The translations under genes were made by a program, and so were the position numbers. Under the pieces are notes generated by a model. It ran no database searches. It was not told where the DNA came from and saw nothing but the letters and a program-made list of their open reading frames with translations. Below, piece by piece: positions 18,520-27,431 of a stretch of 64,000 bases of DNA. Position 1 is the stretch's first letter. Each line of letters begins with the position of its first letter. The DNA comes from JAPPHA01 sp965220985 (lineage in GTDB: Bacteria > Pseudomonadota > Alphaproteobacteria > Rhodobacterales > Rhodobacteraceae): the NCBI GenBank assembly GCA_965220985.1, contig OZ244854.1:2046001-2110000 (forward strand), given 5' to 3'.

Positions 18520-21500
18520 GTGACATTGGGAAAGTGGGATTTCTGGATCGACCGTGGGGGAACCTTCACGGATATCGTCGCACGGTCGCCATCGGGCGAA
18601 ATCAGGCCCCACAAGCTGCTCTCGGTCAATCCCGAGAATTATCGGGATGCGGCGATTCACGGAATCCGGACTCTGCTCGGACTCGAAGCCGATCAGGCGG
18701 TACCTGCCGCGAGCATCGCGACGATCAAGATGGGAACGACCATCGCGACCAATGCGTTGCTCGAACGCCAGGGCGAGCGAACGGTCCTCGTCACCACCAA
18801 GGGATTTCGCGACAGCCTCGCCATCGGCTACCAGGCGCGGTCGGACATCTTCGCGCAGGAAATCGTCAAGCCCGAGATGCTCTACGACGAGGTGGTCGAG
18901 ATCGACGAGCGCGTGCTGGCCGACGGGACAGTCGAGGTCAGCCCCGATCCGGAATTCGTGCGCGCCCAGCTCGAGGAGGTGCGCGCCGAAGGGATTCCGG
19001 CCGTCGCGATCGTGTTCATGCACGCCTATGCACATCCGGAGCATGAACGGATCGTTGCCCAGATCGCCCGCGATGTCGGATTTGCCCAGGTGTCGGTCAG
19101 CCACGAGGTCTCGCCGCTGATGAAGCTTGTCGGGCGCGGCGACACGACGGTGGTCGACGCCTATCTCTCCCCGATCATTTCCAGCTATGTCGAACAGGTG
19201 TCCCAGGAGCTTGGTCTGGGTGGGCGTGACGACGAACCGCGCATGCTGTTCATGATGTCGTCCGGCGGACTGACAGCGGCGTCACGGTTCCAGGGCCGGG
19301 ACGCGATACTGTCCGGACCGGCCGGAGGGGTGGTCGGCGCCGTCGAGACAGGTCGCATGGCCGGATTCGACAAGATCATCGGCTTCGACATGGGCGGGAC
19401 ATCCGCGGATTTCTCCCACTTCAACGGATCCTTCGAACGCGAGTTCGAGACCGAGGTCGCCGGTGTGCGAATGCGAGCGCCCATGATGCGCATTCACACG
19501 ATCGCGGCCGGCGGCGGATCGATCCTTCATTACGACGGAACGCGCTTCAGGGTGGGACCTGACAGCGCCGGTGCCGACCCCGGTCCCGCATGCTATCGCC
19601 GCGGTGGCCCCCTGACGGTCACCGACGCAAACGTGATGCTTGGAAGAATTCGACCCGAGACCTTTCCGGCAATTTTCGGCCCGAACCAGGATGAGGGTCT
19701 GGATGCCGACCGGGTCCGGCAATTGTTTGAAGCGCTCGCGAGCAAGGTCGGCGATGATCGCGCGCCAGAGGCCGTGGCCGAAGGATTCCTCGAGATTGCG
19801 GTCGAAAACATGGTCAACGCAATCAGGAAGATCTCGGTTCAGCGCGGTTACGACGTGACCGAATACGCATTGGCGTGCTTCGGCGGTGCGGGCGGGCAGC
19901 ATGCCTGCCAGATTGCCGACAGGCTCGGCATCGGCACCGTCCATATCCACCCGCTTGCCGGTCTGATGTCGGCCTACGGGATGGGGCTTGCCGACATTCG
20001 GGCCAGCCGCACCCTTGCGATCGCGCGTCCGCTCGATGACGAAACGATCGAGCGCCTCGATGGGGTTTTCGCAAAACTCGAGGGACAGACGACTGCCGAA
20101 CTCGTGAACCAGGGCGTGGAGCGTTCGGAGGTGTCGATCGAGCGAATCCTGCATCTCAAGTACACCGGAACCGATTCGTTTCTCGAGATCCCGCTTGCGT
20201 CGCTTGACACCATGGCTGACGGATTCGCGGCGGCTCATCGCGCGCGTTTCGGCTTCAACTATCCGGGCCGACCGATCTTTGTCGAAGCCGTGAACGTCGA
20301 GGCTCGCGGTGGTGGCAGCAAGGTGCTTGAGCCCCGGATCGAGCGGCGCGGAGAGGTCGACAGCGACACGGCGACCGAGTCCCGCAAGGTCTGGTTTGGC
20401 GGCGCGTGGGTGGATGCGGCGATCCTGACCCGACGCCAGGAACTCGTCCCCGGACACCGGATCGACGGGCCAGCGCTGATCGTCGAAGATCATCAGACCA
20501 TCGTCGTTGAACCCGGATGGCGTGCGGAGGTCACCCCGCTCGACCACGTCGTCATGCGCAGGGTCGAACGTCGAGCGTCGCAGCACGCCGTCGGGACCAG
20601 CGCTGATCCGGTGATGCTCGAGGTGTTCAACAACCTGTTCATGTCGATCGCGGAGCAGATGGGCGTTGCTCTTCAGAACACTGCCTATTCCGTCAACATC
20701 AAGGAACGGCTTGATTTTTCCTGCGCGGTCTTTGACGAGGACGGCAGGCTTGTCGCGAACGCTCCCCACATGCCGGTCCATCTCGGCTCGATGGATCGCT
20801 CGGTCGAGTCGATCATCGAGCAGAATCGCGGGGAAATCCGCCCTGGCGACGTCTTTGCATTGAATGCGCCCTACAACGGCGGGACCCACTTGCCGGACAT
20901 CACGGTGGTGACTCCGGTGTTCGATCGCGCGGGCGAGCGCGTCATTTTCTACGTCGCATCGCGTGGACACCATGCCGATGTTGGCGGAACCGCCCCGGGC
21001 TCGATGACCCCGAACGCGCTGAGCGTCGAAGACGAAGGGGTGCTCATCGACAATTTCCGGCTGGTGAGCGAGGGACAGTTTCAAGAGGAACAGCTCGAGC
21101 GACTGCTGAGCGAACACCGCTGGCCGTGCCGCAACCCGCATCAGAACATCGCGGACCTCAAGGCCCAGATCGCTGCCAACGAGATGGGGATCCGCGAGTT
21201 GAACCGAATGGTGGATCGCTACGGACTCGACGTGGTTCACGCCTACATGGGACACGTGCAGGACAACGCCGAAGAGAGCGTGCGGCGCGTGATCGGCGCT
21301 TTGCACGACTGCTCGTGGGAGCTGACGACGGACCAGGGATCGATCATTCGGGTTCGCATTTCGGTCGACCGCGAAAGACGCGAAGCGACGGTCGACTTCA
21401 CCGGGACTTCGCCGCAGCAGGAGACCAATTTCAACGCTCCCGAGCCGGTGACAAGGGCTGCGGTACTCTATGTCTTCAGGTTGATGGTCAACCGGGACAT

Positions 21501-22149
21501 CCCGATGAACGCCGGATGCCTGCGCCCGGTTCGGATCGTGATCCCCGATGGTTGCATGCTGAAACCCCGGTATCCTGCAGCGGTCGTCGCCGGAAACGTG
21601 GAGACCTCCCAGCACGTCACCAATGCGCTTCTCGGGGCACTTGGGGCGCTGGCGAATTCCCAAGGGACAATGAACAATCTGACCTTTGGCAACGACACGC
21701 ATCAGTATTACGAAACCATCTGTTCCGGTGCGCCCGCCGGACCGGGAATTCGGGGTGCCGACGCCGTTCAGGTCCACATGACGAACTCGCGGATGACCGA
21801 TCCCGAGGTGCTGGAGTTCAGGTATCCGGTCGTGGTCGAGGAGTTCTCGATTCGTCGCGGCTCAGGGGGGCAAGGTCGGTGGTCGGCCGGAGACGGTACC
21901 CGTCGGACGATCAGGTTCCTCGAGCCGATGGACATGGCGATTCTCTCGTCCAGCCGACAGGTCGCGCCAAACGGGCTGAGTGGCGGTGGCAATGGCAAGA
22001 CGGGCGAGACCTGGATTCAAAGACGCGATGGAAGGATCGATCGGCTCGCCGGTTGCGATCAACGCCTGGTCGATGCGGGCGATTCCGTGACCGTGTCGAC
22101 GCCCACGGCCGGCGGGTACGGGCGAATGCCCGGCAACAACGGAAACTGA
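18520..22149 (+). CDS. Fused hydantoinase A/B, 5-oxoprolinase-like ATP-dependent amidohydrolase
   Basis: A protein of 1209 residues in which HyuA and HyuB are one chain, as in 5-oxoprolinase. Enzymes of this family open cyclic amides such as 5-oxoproline or hydantoins using ATP. Residues 1 to about 690 are HyuA: the actin-like phosphate loop DRGGTFTDIVA at 12-22, GFDMGGTSADFSHFNG near 290, and FGGAGGQHACQIADRLG near 450. HyuB begins near residue 696 with VMLEVFNNLFMSIAEQMG and includes HMPVHLGSMDRSV, FALNAPYNGGTHLPDI and SRGHHADVGG. The start is a GTG with GGAGAG upstream. The real substrate is not decidable from sequence. Confidence 0.9.
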   Translation: MTLGKWDFWIDRGGTFTDIVARSPSGEIRPHKLLSVNPENYRDAAIHGIRTLLGLEADQAVPAASIATIKMGTTIATNALLERQGERTVLVTTKGFRDSLAIGYQARSDIFAQEIVKPEMLYDEVVEIDERVLADGTVEVSPDPEFVRAQLEEVRAEGIPAVAIVFMHAYAHPEHERIVAQIARDVGFAQVSVSHEVSPLMKLVGRGDTTVVDAYLSPIISSYVEQVSQELGLGGRDDEPRMLFMMSSGGLTAASRFQGRDAILSGPAGGVVGAVETGRMAGFDKIIGFDMGGTSADFSHFNGSFEREFETEVAGVRMRAPMMRIHTIAAGGGSILHYDGTRFRVGPDSAGADPGPACYRRGGPLTVTDANVMLGRIRPETFPAIFGPNQDEGLDADRVRQLFEALASKVGDDRAPEAVAEGFLEIAVENMVNAIRKISVQRGYDVTEYALACFGGAGGQHACQIADRLGIGTVHIHPLAGLMSAYGMGLADIRASRTLAIARPLDDETIERLDGVFAKLEGQTTAELVNQGVERSEVSIERILHLKYTGTDSFLEIPLASLDTMADGFAAAHRARFGFNYPGRPIFVEAVNVEARGGGSKVLEPRIERRGEVDSDTATESRKVWFGGAWVDAAILTRRQELVPGHRIDGPALIVEDHQTIVVEPGWRAEVTPLDHVVMRRVERRASQHAVGTSADPVMLEVFNNLFMSIAEQMGVALQNTAYSVNIKERLDFSCAVFDEDGRLVANAPHMPVHLGSMDRSVESIIEQNRGEIRPGDVFALNAPYNGGTHLPDITVVTPVFDRAGERVIFYVASRGHHADVGGTAPGSMTPNALSVEDEGVLIDNFRLVSEGQFQEEQLERLLSEHRWPCRNPHQNIADLKAQIAANEMGIRELNRMVDRYGLDVVHAYMGHVQDNAEESVRRVIGALHDCSWELTTDQGSIIRVRISVDRERREATVDFTGTSPQQETNFNAPEPVTRAAVLYVFRLMVNRDIPMNAGCLRPVRIVIPDGCMLKPRYPAAVVAGNVETSQHVTNALLGALGALANSQGTMNNLTFGNDTHQYYETICSGAPAGPGIRGADAVQVHMTNSRMTDPEVLEFRYPVVVEEFSIRRGSGGQGRWSAGDGTRRTIRFLEPMDMAILSSSRQVAPNGLSGGGNGKTGETWIQRRDGRIDRLAGCDQRLVDAGDSVTVSTPTAGGYGRMPGNNGN

Positions 22150-22168
22150 AAATCGCGCGACCTGGTAT

Positions 22169-23476
22169 TCACGTCCTGACGAAGACCTGGATATCGGCGA
22201 CATTCGTGCCCGTGCCTCCGGTGAAGACATGATCGCCTGATGCCAATAGGGCAGGGTAGCTGTCATGTCGCGCGAGAGAATCCGCAGGGTCGATTCCCCG
22301 TGACAGCATGCGGTTCAACGACTCGGGGTCGACCACGGCTCCGGCGCTGTCGGTCGGGCCGTCGCGCCCGTCGCTGCCGCCGCTCAGAAAGGCCCAGTCG
22401 CCCTCCAGGTTGCGGTCCCGGGCCCCCATCGCGAAGCGCAGCGCCAGTTCCTGGTTCCGCCCGCCGAGTCCGTCCCCCCGGACGTCGACATGGGACTCGC
22501 CGCCGAAGACAAGCCCGCGAAGCGTCCCGCGAGGCAATTTCGCCGCATCATCAAGCATGAGACGGCAGGTTGTCTCGACGTCGAGACTGTAGTCCGAACG
22601 CGCGATCGACACCGGGAATGCCTTGGCCGATTTGACGATGGCATCGAGGCTCATGCGGTTTCCGCCGATGATGGTGTTGACGCATGGGCTGCCTTCGCTG
22701 TCAGCATCGTTGGTGTGCTGCAATTCGGAGATGGTGGCGTTATTCGTCAAAATGTCTCGGGCAGATCGGGGCAGTTCATCGAACAGTTCGCGGTCTTCCA
22801 GCATCTGGGCAACTTCCGCCCGTGTCATCAATCGGTCTGCGGTCGGGCCGCTCGCAATGACACGAAGGTCATCGCCGGGCACGTCGGACAGGATGTAGGC
22901 GAACACCGGGGCAGGGCGTGCCAGCCGTTTCATTCCGCCGCCCTTGAGCTGTGAAAGGTGCTGCCGCACCGCGTTCATCTGTCCGATATCGAGACCGCCT
23001 CGCAGGAGGACCTCGGTGGCGCGAGACTTGTCCTCAAGTGAAAGCCCCGGCACCGGCGCGGGCAGGAGGGCCGACCCACCGCCGCTGATGAGCACGATGA
23101 CGACATCGGAGGCCTTCGCCGAGCGAAGTGCGTTCGAAATCTCGGCTGCAGCACGCACACCGCGTTCGTCTGGCACCGGATGCCCAGACGCAAGCACGCG
23201 GGCGCCGTCGACGTCGCGAAGGTTCTCGTCATTGGTCACCACGAGGCAGGAGGTCTTCTCGTGGGACCCGGCAAGCAGCTTCAGCGCCTGTTCGGCCATG
23301 GCCGTCGCTGCCTTGCCGAAGGCGACCACGATGTTGCGACCGTGCCGCTGGGGGACCGGCGGTGGCTTTTGCTTCCAGGCCTTGGACAGCGCGGGCCCGG
23401 GTTCGGCTGCCCGCACGCCGGTCATGAAAAGTTCATGCGCATGTGCCCGCAGAGCGTGAAAATCGGGTGTGTTCAT
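22169..23476 (-). CDS. Glycerate 2-kinase (MOFRL/DUF4147 family)
   Basis: A protein of 435 residues of the class II glycerate kinase family, which phosphorylates D-glycerate to 2-phosphoglycerate. The N-terminal domain has VVAFGKAATAMAEQALKLL, the SGHPVPDERG segment and VLISGGGSALLPAP. The C-terminal MOFRL domain has VFGGESHVDVRGDGLGGRNQELALR and FLSGGSDGRDGPTDSAGAVVD. The start is at MNTPDFHALR. It converges on the hydantoinase gene with only 19 bases between stops, and the acyl-CoA dehydrogenase lies 93 bases upstream on the same strand. It links glycolate or tartronate catabolism to lower glycolysis. Confidence 0.92.
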   Translation of the reverse strand: MNTPDFHALRAHAHELFMTGVRAAEPGPALSKAWKQKPPPVPQRHGRNIVVAFGKAATAMAEQALKLLAGSHEKTSCLVVTNDENLRDVDGARVLASGHPVPDERGVRAAAEISNALRSAKASDVVIVLISGGGSALLPAPVPGLSLEDKSRATEVLLRGGLDIGQMNAVRQHLSQLKGGGMKRLARPAPVFAYILSDVPGDDLRVIASGPTADRLMTRAEVAQMLEDRELFDELPRSARDILTNNATISELQHTNDADSEGSPCVNTIIGGNRMSLDAIVKSAKAFPVSIARSDYSLDVETTCRLMLDDAAKLPRGTLRGLVFGGESHVDVRGDGLGGRNQELALRFAMGARDRNLEGDWAFLSGGSDGRDGPTDSAGAVVDPESLNRMLSRGIDPADSLARHDSYPALLASGDHVFTGGTGTNVADIQVFVRT

Positions 23477-23569
23477 TCCTGCCGATACCGCTTCCAACCG
23501 ACGAGTGCAAAATGCCCGGTTCGACTCATGCCCATTGGGCCTCCCATCGCTGGCTCGCTCGCTCTTGGA

Positions 23570-24799
23570 TCAGGTGTTCCGCGAGTCGTGTTTTCGCAAC
23601 TCGGCCCGCGCGACCTGTCGTCGGTGCACCGCGTCCGGTCCATCCGCGAGACGCAGCGTGCGCAGTGCGGCCCATTGTCGGGCGAGGGGAGTTTCTCCGC
23701 TGATGCCGGCGGCGCCGTGCACCTGGACGGCTTCGTCTGTCACGCCGAGCGCGACATTGGGTGCGACCGTCTTGATCATGCTGATCCAAGGCGCTGCGGC
23801 CCGCGGGTCGCCCTGGTCCATCATCCATGCCGCCTTGAGACACAGGAGGCGTGCCATTTCGATCTCCATGCGCGCATTGGCGATGATGTCGAAATTCGCC
23901 CCGAGCTCCGCCAGGCGCCGGCCAAACGCCTCGCGGGACAGCGATCGCTGGCACATGAGTTCGAGCGCCAGTTCCGCCTGGCCGATCGCGCGCATGCAGT
24001 GGTGAATTCGACCCGGGCCCAGCCTGCTCTGGGCAATCTCGAAACCCCGACCCTCCGCGACCAGCAGATTCTCTACGGGAACGCGGACCTCCGAGAAACG
24101 AAGATGATAATGCCCGTGGGGAGCGTCATCATGCCCGTAGACGTCCATGGGCCGCAGCTTCTCGATGCCCTCTGAAGCCGCATCGACGACGATCATCGAG
24201 TGGCGGCGGTGGCGCGGCAAAGTGTCATCGCCCGTGCGCACCATGACGATGTAGACGGCACAGCGCGGATCGCCGGCACCCGTTGCCCACCATTTTTCGC
24301 CGTCGAGCACGTAGAAATCTCCGTCCCGACGGCAGGAAAACGCGAGTGACGTGGGATCGGAGGAGGCGACATCCGGTTCGGTCATGAGGTACGCCGACCG
24401 GATTTCTCCCGCGAGCAACGGTTCGAGCCATCTGGTCTTCATCCAGTCCGGGGCGAACTGCTCGAGGAGGTCCATGTTTCCGGTGTCCGGTGCGTTGCAG
24501 TTGAAGACTTCGGGTGCGAGGTGCGACTTTCCCATCTCCTCGGCAAGCCATGCATAGTCGACGGTCGATAGTCCCGCCCCCTTGTCGCTGCCGGTCAGCC
24601 ACAGGTTCCAAAGTCCCCGCTCGCGCGCCCCCGACTTGAGGGATTCCAGAATCTCGGTCTGCCTCGGGCTGAAACTCCAGCGGTCGCCGTGATCGACTTC
24701 GGCCAGGAACTCGGCGTCAAGCGGAGCGATTTCGTTCGTGATCATGTCGACCACCTTGCGGTGGATTGGCTTGAGCTTCTCGCTCATTCCAAGAAACAT
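23570..24799 (-). CDS. Acyl-CoA dehydrogenase family protein
   Basis: A flavoprotein of 409 residues resembling the ACAD10/ACAD11 branch of the acyl-CoA dehydrogenases. Marker segments are AYLMTEPDVASSDPTSL (FAD/acyl binding), DGEKWWATGAGDPRCAVYIVM, LGPGRIHHCMRAIG, REAFGRRLAELG and the C-terminal VHGAAGISGETPLARQWAALRTLRLADGPD read in pieces, which carries the HG and DGxxxVH pattern. GAGG lies seven bases before the ATG. Members of this branch often work with an APH-like kinase on hydroxyacyl-CoA; such a kinase gene lies about 4 kb away at 28652. Confidence 0.9.
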   Translation of the reverse strand: MFLGMSEKLKPIHRKVVDMITNEIAPLDAEFLAEVDHGDRWSFSPRQTEILESLKSGARERGLWNLWLTGSDKGAGLSTVDYAWLAEEMGKSHLAPEVFNCNAPDTGNMDLLEQFAPDWMKTRWLEPLLAGEIRSAYLMTEPDVASSDPTSLAFSCRRDGDFYVLDGEKWWATGAGDPRCAVYIVMVRTGDDTLPRHRRHSMIVVDAASEGIEKLRPMDVYGHDDAPHGHYHLRFSEVRVPVENLLVAEGRGFEIAQSRLGPGRIHHCMRAIGQAELALELMCQRSLSREAFGRRLAELGANFDIIANARMEIEMARLLCLKAAWMMDQGDPRAAAPWISMIKTVAPNVALGVTDEAVQVHGAAGISGETPLARQWAALRTLRLADGPDAVHRRQVARAELRKHDSRNT

Positions 24800-25207
24800 C
24801 GTGCAACCTCGCTGGTCAGTTGTGCCTGTTGCGATACGATCAAGTCGGGTCTCGGTGCAACGATCAAGTCACGCCTGCCGCAAATTAGCCGGGAACTTTT
24901 GGTCAGCGACGGGCATCAGGACAACAGCTCCGAGCCGGGATGACACGGACACTGTCGGGGTCGGACGATTATGTCGCGCTGCCCGTGGCTTGTTGTGGCG
25001 ACTCGCGCGACGACCTCCCAGCAACATCAGTGTACGGCGAATCGTCGGAGTCAATCATCGCATGTGCCGATGACGTTCAGTTGACTCGGCCCCGCATGTT
25101 CGTCACATTCCTGCCATATTCCATCACTATGTGTCCTGTTGCGGCGGCTTGCTCGGGCTTGTCCGCCACGACGATTGGACGCGATACGCAACGAAGGGAT
25201 GCGAACA
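24800..25207. other. Intergenic region upstream of the PhoX gene
   Basis: About 400 bases separate the divergent acyl-CoA dehydrogenase and PhoX genes. It is the likely regulatory region of phoX and contains the candidate Pho box at 25100-25117. I see no gene here. Confidence 0.45.
25100..25117 (+). promoter_or_regulatory. Candidate Pho box upstream of the PhoX gene
   Basis: The sequence TCGTCAC-ATTC-CTGCCAT has two seven-base halves separated by four bases, the spacing of PhoB sites (CTGTCAT-N4-CTGTCAT). Four of seven positions in the first half and six of seven in the second match that consensus by my count. It sits 91 bases upstream of the start codon of a phosphatase of the PhoX family, which is commonly phosphate-regulated. 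Only one site is seen and the first half is weak. Confidence 0.4.
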
Positions 25208-27121
25208 ATGACCGATACCAACGCAACACACATCAACTTGACTGACACTGAAGTCAGTTTTGACGAATACGACGAGATTCACTCGCCTCGTCCTGAAGTG
25301 ACCGATCTCGACCGGATCATCGAGTCCGCAATCAACCGCCGTGGGTTCATTGGCGGTGTCGTGACATTCGGCCTCGGCAGTTTCCTATTGGGGACGACGG
25401 CGCTGACATCCCGCGCGGATGCCTCTGCTGATCGATTCGGATTCGCCCAGATCCCCGCTGGAACCGCTGACACCATCGTTGTCCCAGGCGGATACGATTG
25501 GAAAACACTCGTGAGCTGGGGCGACCCGCTCTGGTCCAATGGCCCCGAATTCGACCACGATACCCGTGGAACTGCGGCCAGCCAGGAACTCGCGTTCGGC
25601 GACAACAATGACGGCATGGCCTTGTTCAGTTCTGACGGTCGCGTCGTTTTCGCCGTCAACAACGAGTACACGAACCGCGGGATCATCTGGGGCAATCGTC
25701 CAGATGGAAAGGCTGCCAACGATGACGACATCCGCAAGGGGATGCTGGCGCACGGCGTCTCGGTATTCGAGATTGCTGAGGGCGACGACGGCTGGTCGGT
25801 CGTTGTGGACAGCCCGTTCAATCGACGCATCACGCCCGAGACGGAAATGGAGATCACGGGTCCGGCCGCCGGTTCCGATCTGCTCAAGACCGAGGCCGAC
25901 CCGACCGGAACCCGTACGCTGGGAACCTGGAACAATTGCGGCAATGGGGAGACTCCGTGGGGCACGTACCTGGCCTGCGAAGAGAACTTCAACAGCTACT
26001 TCTCCTCGACCGATCCCGACTACGAGCGATCGCCCGCGATGCAAAGATACGGCGTCAACATCGAGGACTGGGGATACGGTTGGGCAAAAATCGACGAGAG
26101 ATTCGACATTTCCCGTCATCCGAACGAAGCCAACCGTGCCGGATATGTCGTCGAGATCGATCCGTTCGACCCCACTTCCACCCCCAAGAAGCGGACTGCA
26201 CTCGGTCGGTTCAAGCACGAGAATGCTGATGTTGTCATTGCTTCGGACGGGCGTGTTGTCGTCTACATGGGCGATGACGAGCGGGGCGAGTTCCTCTATC
26301 GCTTCATCTCGGACGGGGAGTATGTCGAGGGTGGAGACAACTCGGAGCTTCTCGCTTCCGGCACCCTCTATGTCGCAAAGTTCTCGGATGACCTGACCGG
26401 CACGTGGATGGCCATGACGCCCGATTCGACTGGCATGAGCGAAGCGGAAATCGCGGTCAACTCCCGAATTGCCGCCTCGAAGCTCGGTGCGACGACCATG
26501 GATCGTCCAGAGTGGGTTGCATCAAACCCGCTCCAGGCGGAATCCTACGTCGCGCTGACCAACAACAAGAACCGCGGCATCAAGCCGAATGCGGGTGGCG
26601 ACCCCACTCCGGCCACAGGCCCGAACCCGCGCGAAGCCAATGTCTATGGACAGATTCTGCGTTGGCGCCCAGATGGCGGCGACCATGCAGCCGACACCTT
26701 CGCCTGGGATCTGTACGCGCTCGCGGGCAACCCGACAGTCCACAGTGACGCGAACGCCGGTTCGGCGAACGTCAATGCTGGGAACATGTTCAACTCTCCC
26801 GATGGCATGATGTTCGACCAAGCTGGAATGCTCTGGATCCAGACCGACGGCAATTACTCGAACGAAGGCGACTTTGCAGGTCACGGCAACAACCAGATGC
26901 TGGTTGGCGACACGTCCACTGGCGAAATCCGTCGCTTCCTGGTTGGCCCGCTCCAGGCGGAAATCACCGGGCTTACCTGGTCGCCTGACCGCAAGACGAT
27001 GTTCGTCGGTGTCCAGCATCCGGGTGAAAGGGGTGAATCCAACTTCCCAGGCGGCGGCGATTCCGTGCCGCGCTCGGCGATCGTTGCTTTGACCCGCACG
27101 GATGGCAGCGCGTTCGACTGA
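25208..27121 (+). CDS. phoX: PhoX-type alkaline phosphatase, Tat-exported
   Basis: A protein of 637 residues of the PhoX (DUF839) family of calcium/iron-dependent phosphatases that release phosphate from organic esters outside the inner membrane. Residues about 40-75 carry a Tat signal (INRRGFIGGVVTFGLGSFLLG) behind an N-terminal extension. Family motifs include WGDPLWS, FGDNNDGMALF, NNEYTNRGIIW, CGNGETPWGTYLACEENF, GYVVEIDPFDP and SPDGMMFDQAGMLWIQTDGNYS read in parts. I chose the ATG at 25208 because AAGGG lies nine bases upstream. It is alone on its strand, with a candidate Pho box before it and a strong hairpin after it. Confidence 0.9.
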   Translation: MTDTNATHINLTDTEVSFDEYDEIHSPRPEVTDLDRIIESAINRRGFIGGVVTFGLGSFLLGTTALTSRADASADRFGFAQIPAGTADTIVVPGGYDWKTLVSWGDPLWSNGPEFDHDTRGTAASQELAFGDNNDGMALFSSDGRVVFAVNNEYTNRGIIWGNRPDGKAANDDDIRKGMLAHGVSVFEIAEGDDGWSVVVDSPFNRRITPETEMEITGPAAGSDLLKTEADPTGTRTLGTWNNCGNGETPWGTYLACEENFNSYFSSTDPDYERSPAMQRYGVNIEDWGYGWAKIDERFDISRHPNEANRAGYVVEIDPFDPTSTPKKRTALGRFKHENADVVIASDGRVVVYMGDDERGEFLYRFISDGEYVEGGDNSELLASGTLYVAKFSDDLTGTWMAMTPDSTGMSEAEIAVNSRIAASKLGATTMDRPEWVASNPLQAESYVALTNNKNRGIKPNAGGDPTPATGPNPREANVYGQILRWRPDGGDHAADTFAWDLYALAGNPTVHSDANAGSANVNAGNMFNSPDGMMFDQAGMLWIQTDGNYSNEGDFAGHGNNQMLVGDTSTGEIRRFLVGPLQAEITGLTWSPDRKTMFVGVQHPGERGESNFPGGGDSVPRSAIVALTRTDGSAFD

Positions 27122-27431
27122 GATCGCGAACCACAAATATCGAGATTTCCGCGTCCGGGGCGTGTGGTGACACGTCCCGGGCGCGGGGCCTGCCCTCGCA
27201 GCAGCACGGGGCTAAAGGCATAGATGCGGTATTGTCACATCGTGACTGACAGCGGTCTCCGAGTCATGCGATCCGCTCGGACATGACAATCTGATTTTCC
27301 TTGTTGGAACCCGCCCGTGTGGTAGCATGTCGCACGAGGTTTCCCTGCGGATGGCTTGTACGCGAAATCGACATCGAGCACGAACGACGCGGTGGCGGAA
27401 CTGGCCGGGAACATGGAGGAGCAGTTGCGGC
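27122..27431. other. Intergenic region between PhoX and Rieske oxygenase genes
   Basis: About 310 bases. Apart from the large hairpin at 27150-27185 I see no gene or site. It probably carries the end of the phoX transcript and the promoter of the oxygenase. Confidence 0.4.
27150..27185 (+). terminator. Strong GC-rich hairpin after the PhoX gene
   Basis: Two sixteen-base arms pair along their whole length with only two G-U wobbles, around the four-base loop GGTG. It begins 29 bases after the phoX stop codon. No run of T follows, so it may act as a transcript-stabilising or rho-assisted 3' end rather than a classic intrinsic terminator. Confidence 0.55.

Noticed and set aside
19282..21777. Minus-strand open frame of over 800 codons opposite the hydantoinase gene
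   Set aside because: The plus strand encodes an unmistakable HyuA-HyuB protein, and the antisense translation has no recognisable motif. It reflects the codon bias of the real gene.
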